Assembly (NCBI RefSeq): GCF_001552215.1
Contig: NZ_BCQT01000028.1
Location: 62,001 to 126,000 of the forward strand
Reading direction: 5' to 3'
DNA: 64,000 bases
Source of the DNA: Actinomadura macra NBRC 14102
GTDB lineage: Bacteria; Actinomycetota; Actinomycetes; Streptosporangiales; Streptosporangiaceae
This document shows positions 33,220 through 40,273 of the stretch, piece by piece. The notes beneath the pieces were generated by a model that was not told where the DNA came from, did not search any database, and saw only the letters and a list, made by a program, of their open reading frames with translations. The position numbers were made by a program, and so were the translations under genes. How positions within the stretch are numbered: position 1 is the stretch's first letter; every line of letters starts with the position of its first letter.

Positions 33220-33261
33220 CAAATACCAAATCCCCCTGTTGCTATCACCAGACTGTGATAG
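33220..33261. promoter_or_regulatory. LysR operator region of the kynurenine operon
   Basis: Two overlapping signals lie between the divergent operon and lysR. CTATCAC-N6-GTGATAG (33242-33261) is a perfect dyad with LysR-type T-N11-A spacing, 9 nt before the regulator start. CAAATACC-N13-GCTATCAC (33220-33248) recurs with identical spacing upstream of the formamidase-like gene at 35141-35169. Confidence 0.8.
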
Positions 33262-33270
33262 GAAGGGGGC

Positions 33271-34209
33271 ATGCGCGCGATCGACCTGCTCAACGGGCGG
33301 CTGAAGCTGCGACACCTCGTCCTGGTCGCGGCCATCGCCGACCAGGGCAGCGTCCTGCGGGCGGCCGAGCATCTCCATCTGGCCCAGCCCGCGGTGACGC
33401 GCAGCCTGCGCGAGGTGGAGGCGCTCCTCGGCGTGGAGCTGTTCACCCGCGGCCCCCGCGGCGTGACGCCGACGTTGTTCGGGGACGCGTTCCTCGAACA
33501 CGCCCGCGCCGTCCTCGCCGAGCTGCGCCGTGCGGGCGAACGGATCTCCGGGCTCGCCGACGGCGAGGTCGGCACGGTCACGATCGGCACGCTCCTCGCG
33601 GGATCCAACGTGCTGCTCCCCCGCGCCATCGCCGCGCTGAAGAAGGACCGCCCCGGCATCACCGTGATCGTCCAGGAGGCCACGTTCGACGCGCAGGTCC
33701 CGCGACTGCTGGACGGGGAGATCGACCTGATCCTCGGGCGCCTCAACCCGATCGGCGACCTGCGGGGCCTGCGCCAGATCACCCTCTACGGCGAGCCCGT
33801 CCGCCTCGTCGCCCGCCACGACCACCCGGCGCGGACGCGGCCGGGCTTGAGCCTGGCCGACCTGCTCGACTACCCGTGGGTGCTGCCCCTGGAGCAGACG
33901 GCGTTGCGCACGGAGTTGGAGCAGCTCTTCCGCGCCGAGGGTCTCGTGCCGCCGGGGAACCTGGTGGAGTGCACCTCGGTCCTGACCGTCCGCACCCTGG
34001 TCCGCGACACTGACATGATCGCCGCACTGCCCGAGCTGGTGGCGCGGACCGACACCGGCATCGCGCCCCTTCCGGTTCCGCTGGAGACCGTCCGCCGCCA
34101 GGTGGGCGTCACCCTGCCGGCGCACCGGTCGCCGACCCCGTCCGCCCGGTTGATGCTCGACCACCTGCGCGGCGAGGCGGCCGAGATCAGCGATCTGGTG
34201 GCGGGCTGA
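33271..34209 (+). CDS. LysR family regulator of kynurenine catabolism
   Basis: The 312-residue activator has an N-terminal winged helix (about 10-70): LRHLVLVAAIADQGSVLRAAEHLHLAQPAVTRSLREVEALLGVELFTRGPRGVTPT. A two-subdomain effector domain follows, with GTVTIGTLLAGSNVLLPRAIAAL at its start, similar to the GbpR/PcaQ subgroup. It diverges from the seven-gene operon and starts 9 nt after the operator dyad, so it probably regulates both itself and the operon; a kynurenine or a hydroxyanthranilate intermediate is the likely inducer. It ends tail-to-tail with the formamidase-like gene with no gap. Confidence 0.94.
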   Translation: MRAIDLLNGRLKLRHLVLVAAIADQGSVLRAAEHLHLAQPAVTRSLREVEALLGVELFTRGPRGVTPTLFGDAFLEHARAVLAELRRAGERISGLADGEVGTVTIGTLLAGSNVLLPRAIAALKKDRPGITVIVQEATFDAQVPRLLDGEIDLILGRLNPIGDLRGLRQITLYGEPVRLVARHDHPARTRPGLSLADLLDYPWVLPLEQTALRTELEQLFRAEGLVPPGNLVECTSVLTVRTLVRDTDMIAALPELVARTDTGIAPLPVPLETVRRQVGVTLPAHRSPTPSARLMLDHLRGEAAEISDLVAG

Positions 34210-35097
34210 TCAGCGGGACCGGCCGATCAGCGCGAGCAGCGCCCGGAAGGCGGCCGACCCCGGATCGGCGAGATCGAGGACGACATCGAAATGGTCGCGG
34301 TCCGGCACCACCATCAGGTCGCCCGCGTTCCAGTGCGGCTGGAATCGCCGCGACTGTTCCAGGAACCCGGCGCCGTCGTGCTCGGCGACAGCGATCACGG
34401 CGGGGCACCGGCGCCGCGCGGGAAGCAGCGCCGGGCTCAGCGCGGCCGCACGGCCGACGTCCAGTCCCACCCACTGGTTGACGTACACGCGGGTCAGCGG
34501 ACGGATATCGAACAGCCCGCTGAACGGCATGGCCGCCTTAACCACGTCCTCGGGCAGGCCGAGCGGCCCCTGCCATCCGCCGACCATCGTCATCCCCGTC
34601 AGGTGGCCGCCCGCCGAGCTGCCGCCGACGACGATGCGGTCCGGGTCGAGGCCGTGCTCGCGGCCGTGGCGGTGGACCCACGCGATCGACGCCCGGACCT
34701 GCCGGACGATCTCCTCCAGCGTGGCCCCGGGCGCGAGGGTGTAGTCGGGCACGACGGTGGCCACACCCCGCTCGTGCAGGGCCCGGGCCATGAAGGACGA
34801 CTCGTGCCGCGACAGCGCGACCCAGTAGCCGCCGTGAAGGTAGACGAACGCGGGCCGGAGAGCGGTCCCCTCCACGCCCCACACGTCCAGGCGTTCCCCG
34901 CTCGCCTCGTCGTAGACGATCCCGGGACGTCCGGGCAGCCCGTCGACGGCCCGCGCGGACTCCGCGCGGTACCGCTGCATGTGCCGGTCGAACAGCTCGG
35001 GCCCGGCCTTGCGGCGCACGTTGTAGGCGACGTCCAACTGCTCGTCGCCCCACTCCCTGCCCGGCCAGTCATCAAGATCGACGGTCTCCACGCGCAT
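34210..35097 (-). CDS. Alpha/beta hydrolase, probable kynurenine formamidase
   Basis: The 295-residue hydrolase carries the AFMID-type oxyanion motif HGGYW (88-92), the nucleophile elbow GSSAG with Ser161, an acid near EHD (239-241) and the catalytic histidine in PDRDHFDVV (His269). The N-terminus, LDVAYNVRRKAGPELFDRHMQRYRAES, also resembles AFMID-like arylformamidases, which hydrolyse N-formylkynurenine to kynurenine. A general esterase role cannot be excluded. Support comes from context: it sits beside the LysR gene and shares its upstream bipartite element with the kynurenine operon. ATG 35097 is used; GTG 35091 has a better distance from GGAAGG. Confidence 0.8.
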   Translation of the reverse strand: MRVETVDLDDWPGREWGDEQLDVAYNVRRKAGPELFDRHMQRYRAESARAVDGLPGRPGIVYDEASGERLDVWGVEGTALRPAFVYLHGGYWVALSRHESSFMARALHERGVATVVPDYTLAPGATLEEIVRQVRASIAWVHRHGREHGLDPDRIVVGGSSAGGHLTGMTMVGGWQGPLGLPEDVVKAAMPFSGLFDIRPLTRVYVNQWVGLDVGRAAALSPALLPARRRCPAVIAVAEHDGAGFLEQSRRFQPHWNAGDLMVVPDRDHFDVVLDLADPGSAAFRALLALIGRSR

Positions 35098-35140
35098 CCT
35101 TCCGGTCGGTGACCAGCCTCCCGCCACCGGGCGCCACGAT

Positions 35141-35169
35141 CAAATACCGATCCGGCCGGCCGCTATCAC
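35141..35169 (-). promoter_or_regulatory. Second copy of the bipartite LysR-type element
   Basis: CAAATACC (35141-35148), 13 nt, then GCTATCAC (35162-35169) repeats the element at 33220-33248 exactly in both halves and in spacing and orientation. It ends 43 nt before the formamidase start. Its right end overlaps the stop codon of the truncated ABC-F gene. Confidence 0.75.
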
Positions 35170-35834
35170 AGCCGGGCTATGCCCCCGCGCTTCCGCGGAG
35201 CCTCGTCCCATAGCGGCTCGTCCGCCTGGTGGACGCGGCCGTCCGCGCCGAAGACCAGATAGCGGTCGAGGTCGGCGGCGAACCAGCGATCGTGGGTGAC
35301 GGCCAGGACCGTCCCAGAGTAGGACGCCAGAACCTCCTGCAGCGCCTCGGCGCTCGCCAGGTCGAGGTTGTCGGTGGGCTCGTCGAGCAGCAGGAGCGTC
35401 GCGCCCGAGAGCTCCAACAGGAGGATCTGGAGCCGGGCCTGCTGACCGCCCGAGAGCGTCTCGAACGGGCGGGATCCGGCGGGAGCCAGTTCGTAGCGCG
35501 CGAGGGCGGCCATGGCGTCGTTGCGGGACAGCGCGTACTCCGACATCACGATCTCGACGGGGGAACGGCCGTGCAGGTCCGGGCGTGCATGGGTCTGGAC
35601 GAAGTGGCCCGGGACGACCCTCGCCCCCAGGTGGAAGGCTCCGCCGTGCAGGACGTCGTCACCGGCCAGCAGGCGCAGAAACGTCGACTCGCCCGAGCCG
35701 TTCGAACCCAGCACCCCGACGCGCTCCCCGAACCAGACCTCGGTGCCGAAGGGGCGCGTAAGGCCGGTCAGCTCCAGCGAGTCGCAGGTCAGAGCACGCT
35801 TGCCCGTCCTGCCACCGCGCAGGCGCAACCGCAC
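35166..35834 (-). pseudogene. 5'-truncated ABC-F ATPase remnant with mutated Walker A
   Basis: About 222 codons encode only the C-terminal nucleotide-binding domain of an ABC-F protein, a family with two such domains and about 540 residues. The Walker A reads GSNGSGEST (43-51): the essential lysine is glutamate (GAG for AAG). The rest is well kept: LSGGQQARLQILLLELSG signature, LLLLDEPTDNLD Walker B and AVTHDRWFAADLDRYLVF. Homology runs to the very 5' end and then stops at about 35835, where a TetR fragment begins on the other strand. With the missing half and the lysine change, it should not hydrolyse ATP normally. Confidence 0.85.
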
Positions 35835-35836
35835 TG

Positions 35837-36241
35837 GTGTCGGGCTGGCGCGCCGCGATGCTCCGCCATCCGTGGTCGGCGTCCGTCCTCGGCGGGCGGC
35901 CCCTCCTCGGCCCGAACGTCCTCGCCCGCACCGAATTCCTGTTCGCGTCCCTCGCCACGCTGGGCCTGAGCGGCCCGCGACTCGCCGCCACCGCGTACGC
36001 GCTGGCCAACTACGTCATCGGATCGGCGCTGATGGAGGTCGGCGCACGCGGCGGCGAGGCGACCGCGCAGGAGCCCGCGGCGGGCTACCTGGAGCGCAAC
36101 CGGGACCGGTATCCGAGCCTCGCCGAGCACGGCCATCTCGACGGGCTCGACTGGGATGCGGCGTTCGTCCAGGGCCTCGGGCACCTGCTGGACGGGATCG
36201 CCGGAACGCTGCCGCGATCCGGGGAGACGGTCAGGAGTTGA
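35837..36241 (+). pseudogene. TetR-family C-terminal domain fragment lacking its DNA-binding domain
   Basis: The 134 codons resemble the TetR C-terminal ligand domain: WRAAMLRHPWSASVLGGRPLLGPNVLARTEFLFASLATLGLSG, ATAYALANYVIGSALMEVG and FVQGLGHLLDGI. No helix-turn-helix precedes it, because the sequence changes into the ABC-F remnant on the opposite strand within a few bases of the first codon. A GTG happens to open the frame, but there is no good SD. The 3' end overlaps the response regulator stop by 11 nt. It is best read as a remnant joined to the ABC-F fragment by one deletion. Confidence 0.8.
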
Positions 36242-36869
36242 GGTAGGCCAGGACGGCGAGGACGCGGCGGTGCCCGCTGTCGCTGGGCGGCAGGCCGAGC
36301 TTGGCGAACACCGCGCCGATGTGCTTGCTGACCGAGCGTTCGGTGATCACCAGTGTGGTGGCGATGGTGGCGTTGTCCAGGCCCTGCGCCATGAGCGCGA
36401 GCACCTCCCGCTCGCGGGGTGTGAGCGCCTGGAGGGGGTCGCGGCGGGCGGTCATCAGCTGGGAGACGACCTCGGGGTCCAGCGCGGTGCCGCCGGCGGC
36501 GACGCGCGTGAGGGCGTCCAGGAACTCATCGACCCGGCTCACCCGGTCCTTGAGCAGGTAGCCGACGCCTTCGGCGCCCCCGGCGAGCAGTTCGGCGGCG
36601 TAGGTCTCCTCGACGTACTGCGACAGCACGAGCAGCGGCAGCCCCGGCAGCCGCTTGCGGGCCTCGACGGCGGCGCGCAGCCCCTCGTCGCGGAAGCCGG
36701 GCGGGAGCCGGACGTCGAGCACGGCGGCGTCGGGACGGTGCTCCAGCAGCGCGGGCAGCACGGCCGGCCCGGTGTCGGCCACGGCCACGACCTCATGCCC
36801 GTCCGAGGACAGCAGCAGGACCAGACCCTCGCGCAGCAGAACGTTGTCCTCGGCGATCACGATCCGCAC
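36231..36869 (-). CDS. LuxR-family response regulator
   Basis: This 212-residue regulator has a receiver domain (VIAEDNVLLREGLVLLLSSDGHEV; phosphoacceptor in AAVLDVRLPPGF; lysine in YLLKDRV) and a C-terminal LuxR helix-turn-helix, LTPREREVLALMAQGLDNATIATTLVITERSVSKHIGAVFAKL. The end PSDSGHRRVLAVLAYLNS is the usual one for this actinobacterial subgroup. It overlaps the kinase gene upstream by 13 nt, so the two are translated together. Targets are unknown. Confidence 0.95.
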   Translation of the reverse strand: MRIVIAEDNVLLREGLVLLLSSDGHEVVAVADTGPAVLPALLEHRPDAAVLDVRLPPGFRDEGLRAAVEARKRLPGLPLLVLSQYVEETYAAELLAGGAEGVGYLLKDRVSRVDEFLDALTRVAAGGTALDPEVVSQLMTARRDPLQALTPREREVLALMAQGLDNATIATTLVITERSVSKHIGAVFAKLGLPPSDSGHRRVLAVLAYLNS

Positions 36870-38077
36870 GGCAGGGCCACCTCAAGCGTCGTGCCTCCCC
36901 CGTCGGGGCTGTCGATGCGGGTGACGCCGTCGAGCGCCGCCACCCGGCGGCGGATGCCCGCGAGCCCGCTGCCGCGGCCGGCGTCGGCCCCGCCCTTCCC
37001 ATCATCTCGCACCACGATGCTCAGCAGGGCCCCGTCTCGGCGGACGGTGACCCACGCGCGGGCCGCACCGCTGTGCTTGGCGACGTTGGTGAGGGCCTCG
37101 GCGACGACGAAGTAGGCGGCGGCCTCGACGGCGGCGGGCGCCCGGGCGTCCGTGAGGTCCATCTCGACCGGGATCGGCCGCCCCGCCGCCAGCGCGCGGA
37201 GCGCCCCGGCGAGGCCCCGGTCGGACAGGATCGGCGGGTAGATCCCGCGGATCACCGTGCGCAGCTGGGTGAGGGCCTCCTCCACACCCTCCCTGGCCTC
37301 CAGGAACAGGGTCCGTGCGGCGTCCGGTTCGGCGTCGAAGCGACGGTCGGCGAGTCCGAGCCGCAGCGCCGCCGCGACGAGCTGCGCCTGCGTCCCGTCG
37401 TGCAGATCCCGCTCGATGCGGCGCAGCTCGGCGCCGTGCGCCTCCAGGGCCTCTGCCCGGGTCTCGGTCAGCTGCTCGACCCGCTCGGTCAGGCTGGAGC
37501 GGCGGGTGGGGCCCAGCAGCACCTCGGCCAGCCTCGCCTGCCAGCGCGCGAGCCGCGGCACCAGCCACAGCAGGAGGAACACGTCCAGGGCAACCTGAAG
37601 GAAAGGCAGGGTCAGCGCCTTGGGCCAGCTGTCCAGGGTCACGAACGCCGACTGGGACCCCTCCGGCGCAGCCCACCACCACAGCGGCTGCGAGAACGAG
37701 AACGGGATCGCCGGCCACAGCCCGACCGCGAAGACCCCCGCCACCAGCCCCAGGACCCCGTGCACCCCGATCCACGCCACGTCCCGCCACAGCGCCGGGG
37801 ACCACATCAGCCGGCGCGCCTCGTCCGACTTCGCGTCCCCCAGCTCCCGGTACGGCACGGGGATCTCATGCCCCAGCAGACGGGCCGCGCGACGCCGCTC
37901 AAGGTTCGCGAGCGCGCGCAGCGGCTTCACCGCGTACGGCAGCCACGGCAGCGTGATCACCAGCAGCGCCAGGAATACCAGCACGGGGCCGATCCCCAGC
38001 AGGGCGGGCACGGCGGTGAGCAACCCGGTCAGAAGGTAGCGGGTCGCCTCTGCGCTGCGTCTCAATGCCCTGGTCAT
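36857..38077 (-). CDS. Sensor histidine kinase (HisKA_3)
   Basis: A 406-residue kinase. Two helices at about 12-45 and further hydrophobic segments at about 100-180 anchor an N-terminal sensor-domain-like module of the type found in actinobacterial NarL kinases. The phosphoacceptor box is AELRRIERDLHDGTQAQLVAAALRLGLA with histidine in DLHDG. The ATPase domain has VVAEALTNVAKHSGA (N box), VRDDGKGGAD and GSGLAGIRRRVAALDG. ATG 38077 follows AGGAGAC closely; GTG 38092 is a second option. The partner regulator gene overlaps its 3' end. Confidence 0.94.
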   Translation of the reverse strand: MTRALRRSAEATRYLLTGLLTAVPALLGIGPVLVFLALLVITLPWLPYAVKPLRALANLERRRAARLLGHEIPVPYRELGDAKSDEARRLMWSPALWRDVAWIGVHGVLGLVAGVFAVGLWPAIPFSFSQPLWWWAAPEGSQSAFVTLDSWPKALTLPFLQVALDVFLLLWLVPRLARWQARLAEVLLGPTRRSSLTERVEQLTETRAEALEAHGAELRRIERDLHDGTQAQLVAAALRLGLADRRFDAEPDAARTLFLEAREGVEEALTQLRTVIRGIYPPILSDRGLAGALRALAAGRPIPVEMDLTDARAPAAVEAAAYFVVAEALTNVAKHSGAARAWVTVRRDGALLSIVVRDDGKGGADAGRGSGLAGIRRRVAALDGVTRIDSPDGGGTTLEVALPCGS

Positions 38078-38278
38078 GTCTCCTCGAACCACACGGTAGG
38101 GGAAGCCGTGGCGCCGCGCACCGGGGCCCGCCCCCAGGACGTCGGTGGAGCGGACTACACCCGCTTTGCAACGGTGCGTGACCGAAGGCGGCGGCTCGCC
38201 CCCAGGGAACGCCGGGCGCCGTTACCATCTCGGAGTGCCAAGATCCCGTTGGCATGCTCTGTACCGGAACGGCGTGAA

Positions 38279-39118
38279 ATGGATGACCTAGAGGTCCGGC
38301 GGCACCTGCCGGACAATCTGCCGCAGCTGTTCGCCGGCGACGGGGACGACCCCGCCGGGCGGACGCTGTCGGTGCCGCTGCCCGAGGGGGACGTGGTGTG
38401 GCCCGACCCCGGTTACCCCCAGCGCCAGCTGCTGCTGCGCCCTGCGTTCTGGCTGAGCGATGAGCCGGTCCACGGCGAGCTGTGGGGACGGCTGCGCGCC
38501 GAGCACCCCCGGTCCGGGCTGTGGCCGCTGCTGATGGACGAGACCGACCAGCCGTGGGCGGCCGGGCAGATCGCCCCCGAGCCGGTGGCCGAGGTCGGCA
38601 ACTACGCCCCCCACGCGTTCATGTACGAGGTGTGGGCCGACTGGGCGGAGCAGGCCGCGGCCGAGGACCACCGCGACCTGGCCCCCTTCGGTCGGCACTG
38701 CCCCGGGCCCGCCGCACCTGGCCACCCGGTGGACGACCCGGACGCGATGGCCGACCGCCACGCCCGCACGCTCGGCGCGCGTAGACCCTCGCTCGGGCTC
38801 GCCGCCGTGGAGCGCGGCGCGGACGCGCTCGCCGCCGTCGGCTGGCAGGGCGCCCTCAACCACAACGAGTGGACGGCGCCGCTCGCGGCCGTCGTCCGCA
38901 GCTGGGAGGAGCGCTTCGGTGCGCGCGTGGTCGGGCTCGGCTTCAACACCCTGGAGCTCAGCGTCTCCGCGCCGCCGGTGACGACCCGGCACGCCGTCCA
39001 CGTCGCGGCCGAGCACTGGGCGTTCTGCCCCGACATCCTCTTTCAGGGACCAGGTACCCTCGCCGGTTACGCCGAGGAGATCCGCGGCAAGACCTGGTGG
39101 TCGTTCTGGTGGGACTGA
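38279..39118 (+). CDS. DUF4253 domain-containing protein
   Basis: The 279-residue cytoplasmic protein has an N-terminal region with GDVVWPDPGYPQRQLLLRPAFWLSDEP and GLWPLLMDE, and a C-terminal DUF4253 domain: VGWQGALNHNEWTAPLAAVVRSWEERFGARVVGLGFNTLELSVSAPP, then HVAAEHWAFCPDILFQGPGTLAGYAEEIRGKTWWSFWWD. No function is known for the family. The 185-nt upstream gap holds no recognised promoter. The stop overlaps the next gene by about 10 nt. Confidence 0.88.
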   Translation: MDDLEVRRHLPDNLPQLFAGDGDDPAGRTLSVPLPEGDVVWPDPGYPQRQLLLRPAFWLSDEPVHGELWGRLRAEHPRSGLWPLLMDETDQPWAAGQIAPEPVAEVGNYAPHAFMYEVWADWAEQAAAEDHRDLAPFGRHCPGPAAPGHPVDDPDAMADRHARTLGARRPSLGLAAVERGADALAAVGWQGALNHNEWTAPLAAVVRSWEERFGARVVGLGFNTLELSVSAPPVTTRHAVHVAAEHWAFCPDILFQGPGTLAGYAEEIRGKTWWSFWWD

Positions 39119-40245
39119 CCAGGCCGGGGCGGGCCCTGCCCGCGATCGTCGCGGCGGCCCTCACCGTCACCCTCGGCACCGACGTCGCCGTGATCTTCGC
39201 GCGGCGTCCGGCGGAGCGCGCCCGGAACCTCGTGTCGGTGCCGGACGGTGCGGCGCCCGCGCCGCCCGCCGTCGCGCCGCTGACCCGCCGCTACACCCCG
39301 CACCTGCTGATCGCCGGTACCGCGCCGCTGCCGTCTTCGGCCGTCGAGCGCGCCCGGCGGCTGAAGGGCGTCGCGGGGGCGACGGTCGTCGACGCGGCCC
39401 TCGCCCGGGTCGGCGGGCGGCGGGTCGGGCTGCTCGGCGTCGACCCGTCCACGTTCCGGGCGTTCGCGCCGCCGCGGACCGCCGAGTCGGACGGACTGTG
39501 GCAGACGATCGCCACCGGCGGGCTCGCCGTCTCCTTCGACCTCGGCGAGGACGGGGCGCTGCCCCTCGGAGGGGTCGTGCAGGCGGGCTCCAGCGCGCAT
39601 CCGGGACGGTTGCGGGTCGGCGCCTATGCCTCGATGGGCATCGGCGACGTCGACGCGGTGGTCTCGCGCGCGCAGGCCCGCACGCTCGGCCTGCCGGACG
39701 GCAACGGGCTCGTCCTCAGTGCCCCGAGGACCGACGTCGGACGGCTGACCGGGCAGCTCAGGCGGATCCTGCCGCGCGGCACGAAGGTGGCGCAGCTGAA
39801 CAGGCGGTCACCCCCGCTTGAGACCGGGGGCGGTCCCCAGGTGACGGGCCGCCCGGACGGCGCACAGGGCATCCGCTCGCCGATCACCGGGAACACGATG
39901 ACGCCGACGATGCGGACCGTCCTGCTGGAGATCAACGGAATGTTCGGGCCGTTTCCGGCGATCGGCTGCCACCGCTCGGACGCCGATGCGCAGGACCACG
40001 GCGAGGGCCGGGCCTGCGACTTCATGGAGGGCACCGGGGGCCTTATGCCGAGTGCGGGCGCGCAGCGGCACGGCGACCAGGTCGCCCAGTACACGATCAC
40101 CAACGCGCGGCGGCTCGGGATCTCCTACGTCATCTGGAAGCAGCACATCTGGAACGTGCGCGGCGGCGGTTGGCGCCCGATGGCCGACCGCGGCGGCATC
40201 ACCGCCAACCACTACGACCACGTGCACATCTCGGTGCTGCGCTGA
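39109..40245 (+). CDS. Exported protein: MacB/FtsX-core-like region fused to M15-like peptidase domain
   Basis: The 378-residue protein opens with a signal anchor (RALPAIVAAALTVTLGTDVAVIFA). Residues about 60-245 look like an FtsX/MacB-type extracytoplasmic core, with LKGVAGATVVDAALARVGGRRVGLLGVDPSTFRAF and ARTLGLPDGNGLVLSAPR. The C-terminal ~120 residues have the zinc-site pattern of ARB_07466/VanY-like peptidases: IGCHRSDADAQDHGEGRACDFM and NHYDHVHISVL, with ISYVIWKQHIWN between. It probably acts on peptidoglycan peptides or another exported target. The start is uncertain; GTG 39109 and GTG 39097 are possible. The core assignment is tentative. Confidence 0.75.
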   Translation: MGLTRPGRALPAIVAAALTVTLGTDVAVIFARRPAERARNLVSVPDGAAPAPPAVAPLTRRYTPHLLIAGTAPLPSSAVERARRLKGVAGATVVDAALARVGGRRVGLLGVDPSTFRAFAPPRTAESDGLWQTIATGGLAVSFDLGEDGALPLGGVVQAGSSAHPGRLRVGAYASMGIGDVDAVVSRAQARTLGLPDGNGLVLSAPRTDVGRLTGQLRRILPRGTKVAQLNRRSPPLETGGGPQVTGRPDGAQGIRSPITGNTMTPTMRTVLLEINGMFGPFPAIGCHRSDADAQDHGEGRACDFMEGTGGLMPSAGAQRHGDQVAQYTITNARRLGISYVIWKQHIWNVRGGGWRPMADRGGITANHYDHVHISVLR

Positions 40246-40273
40246 GGTCCGCCGATGCCGCGCCGGCGCCCGC

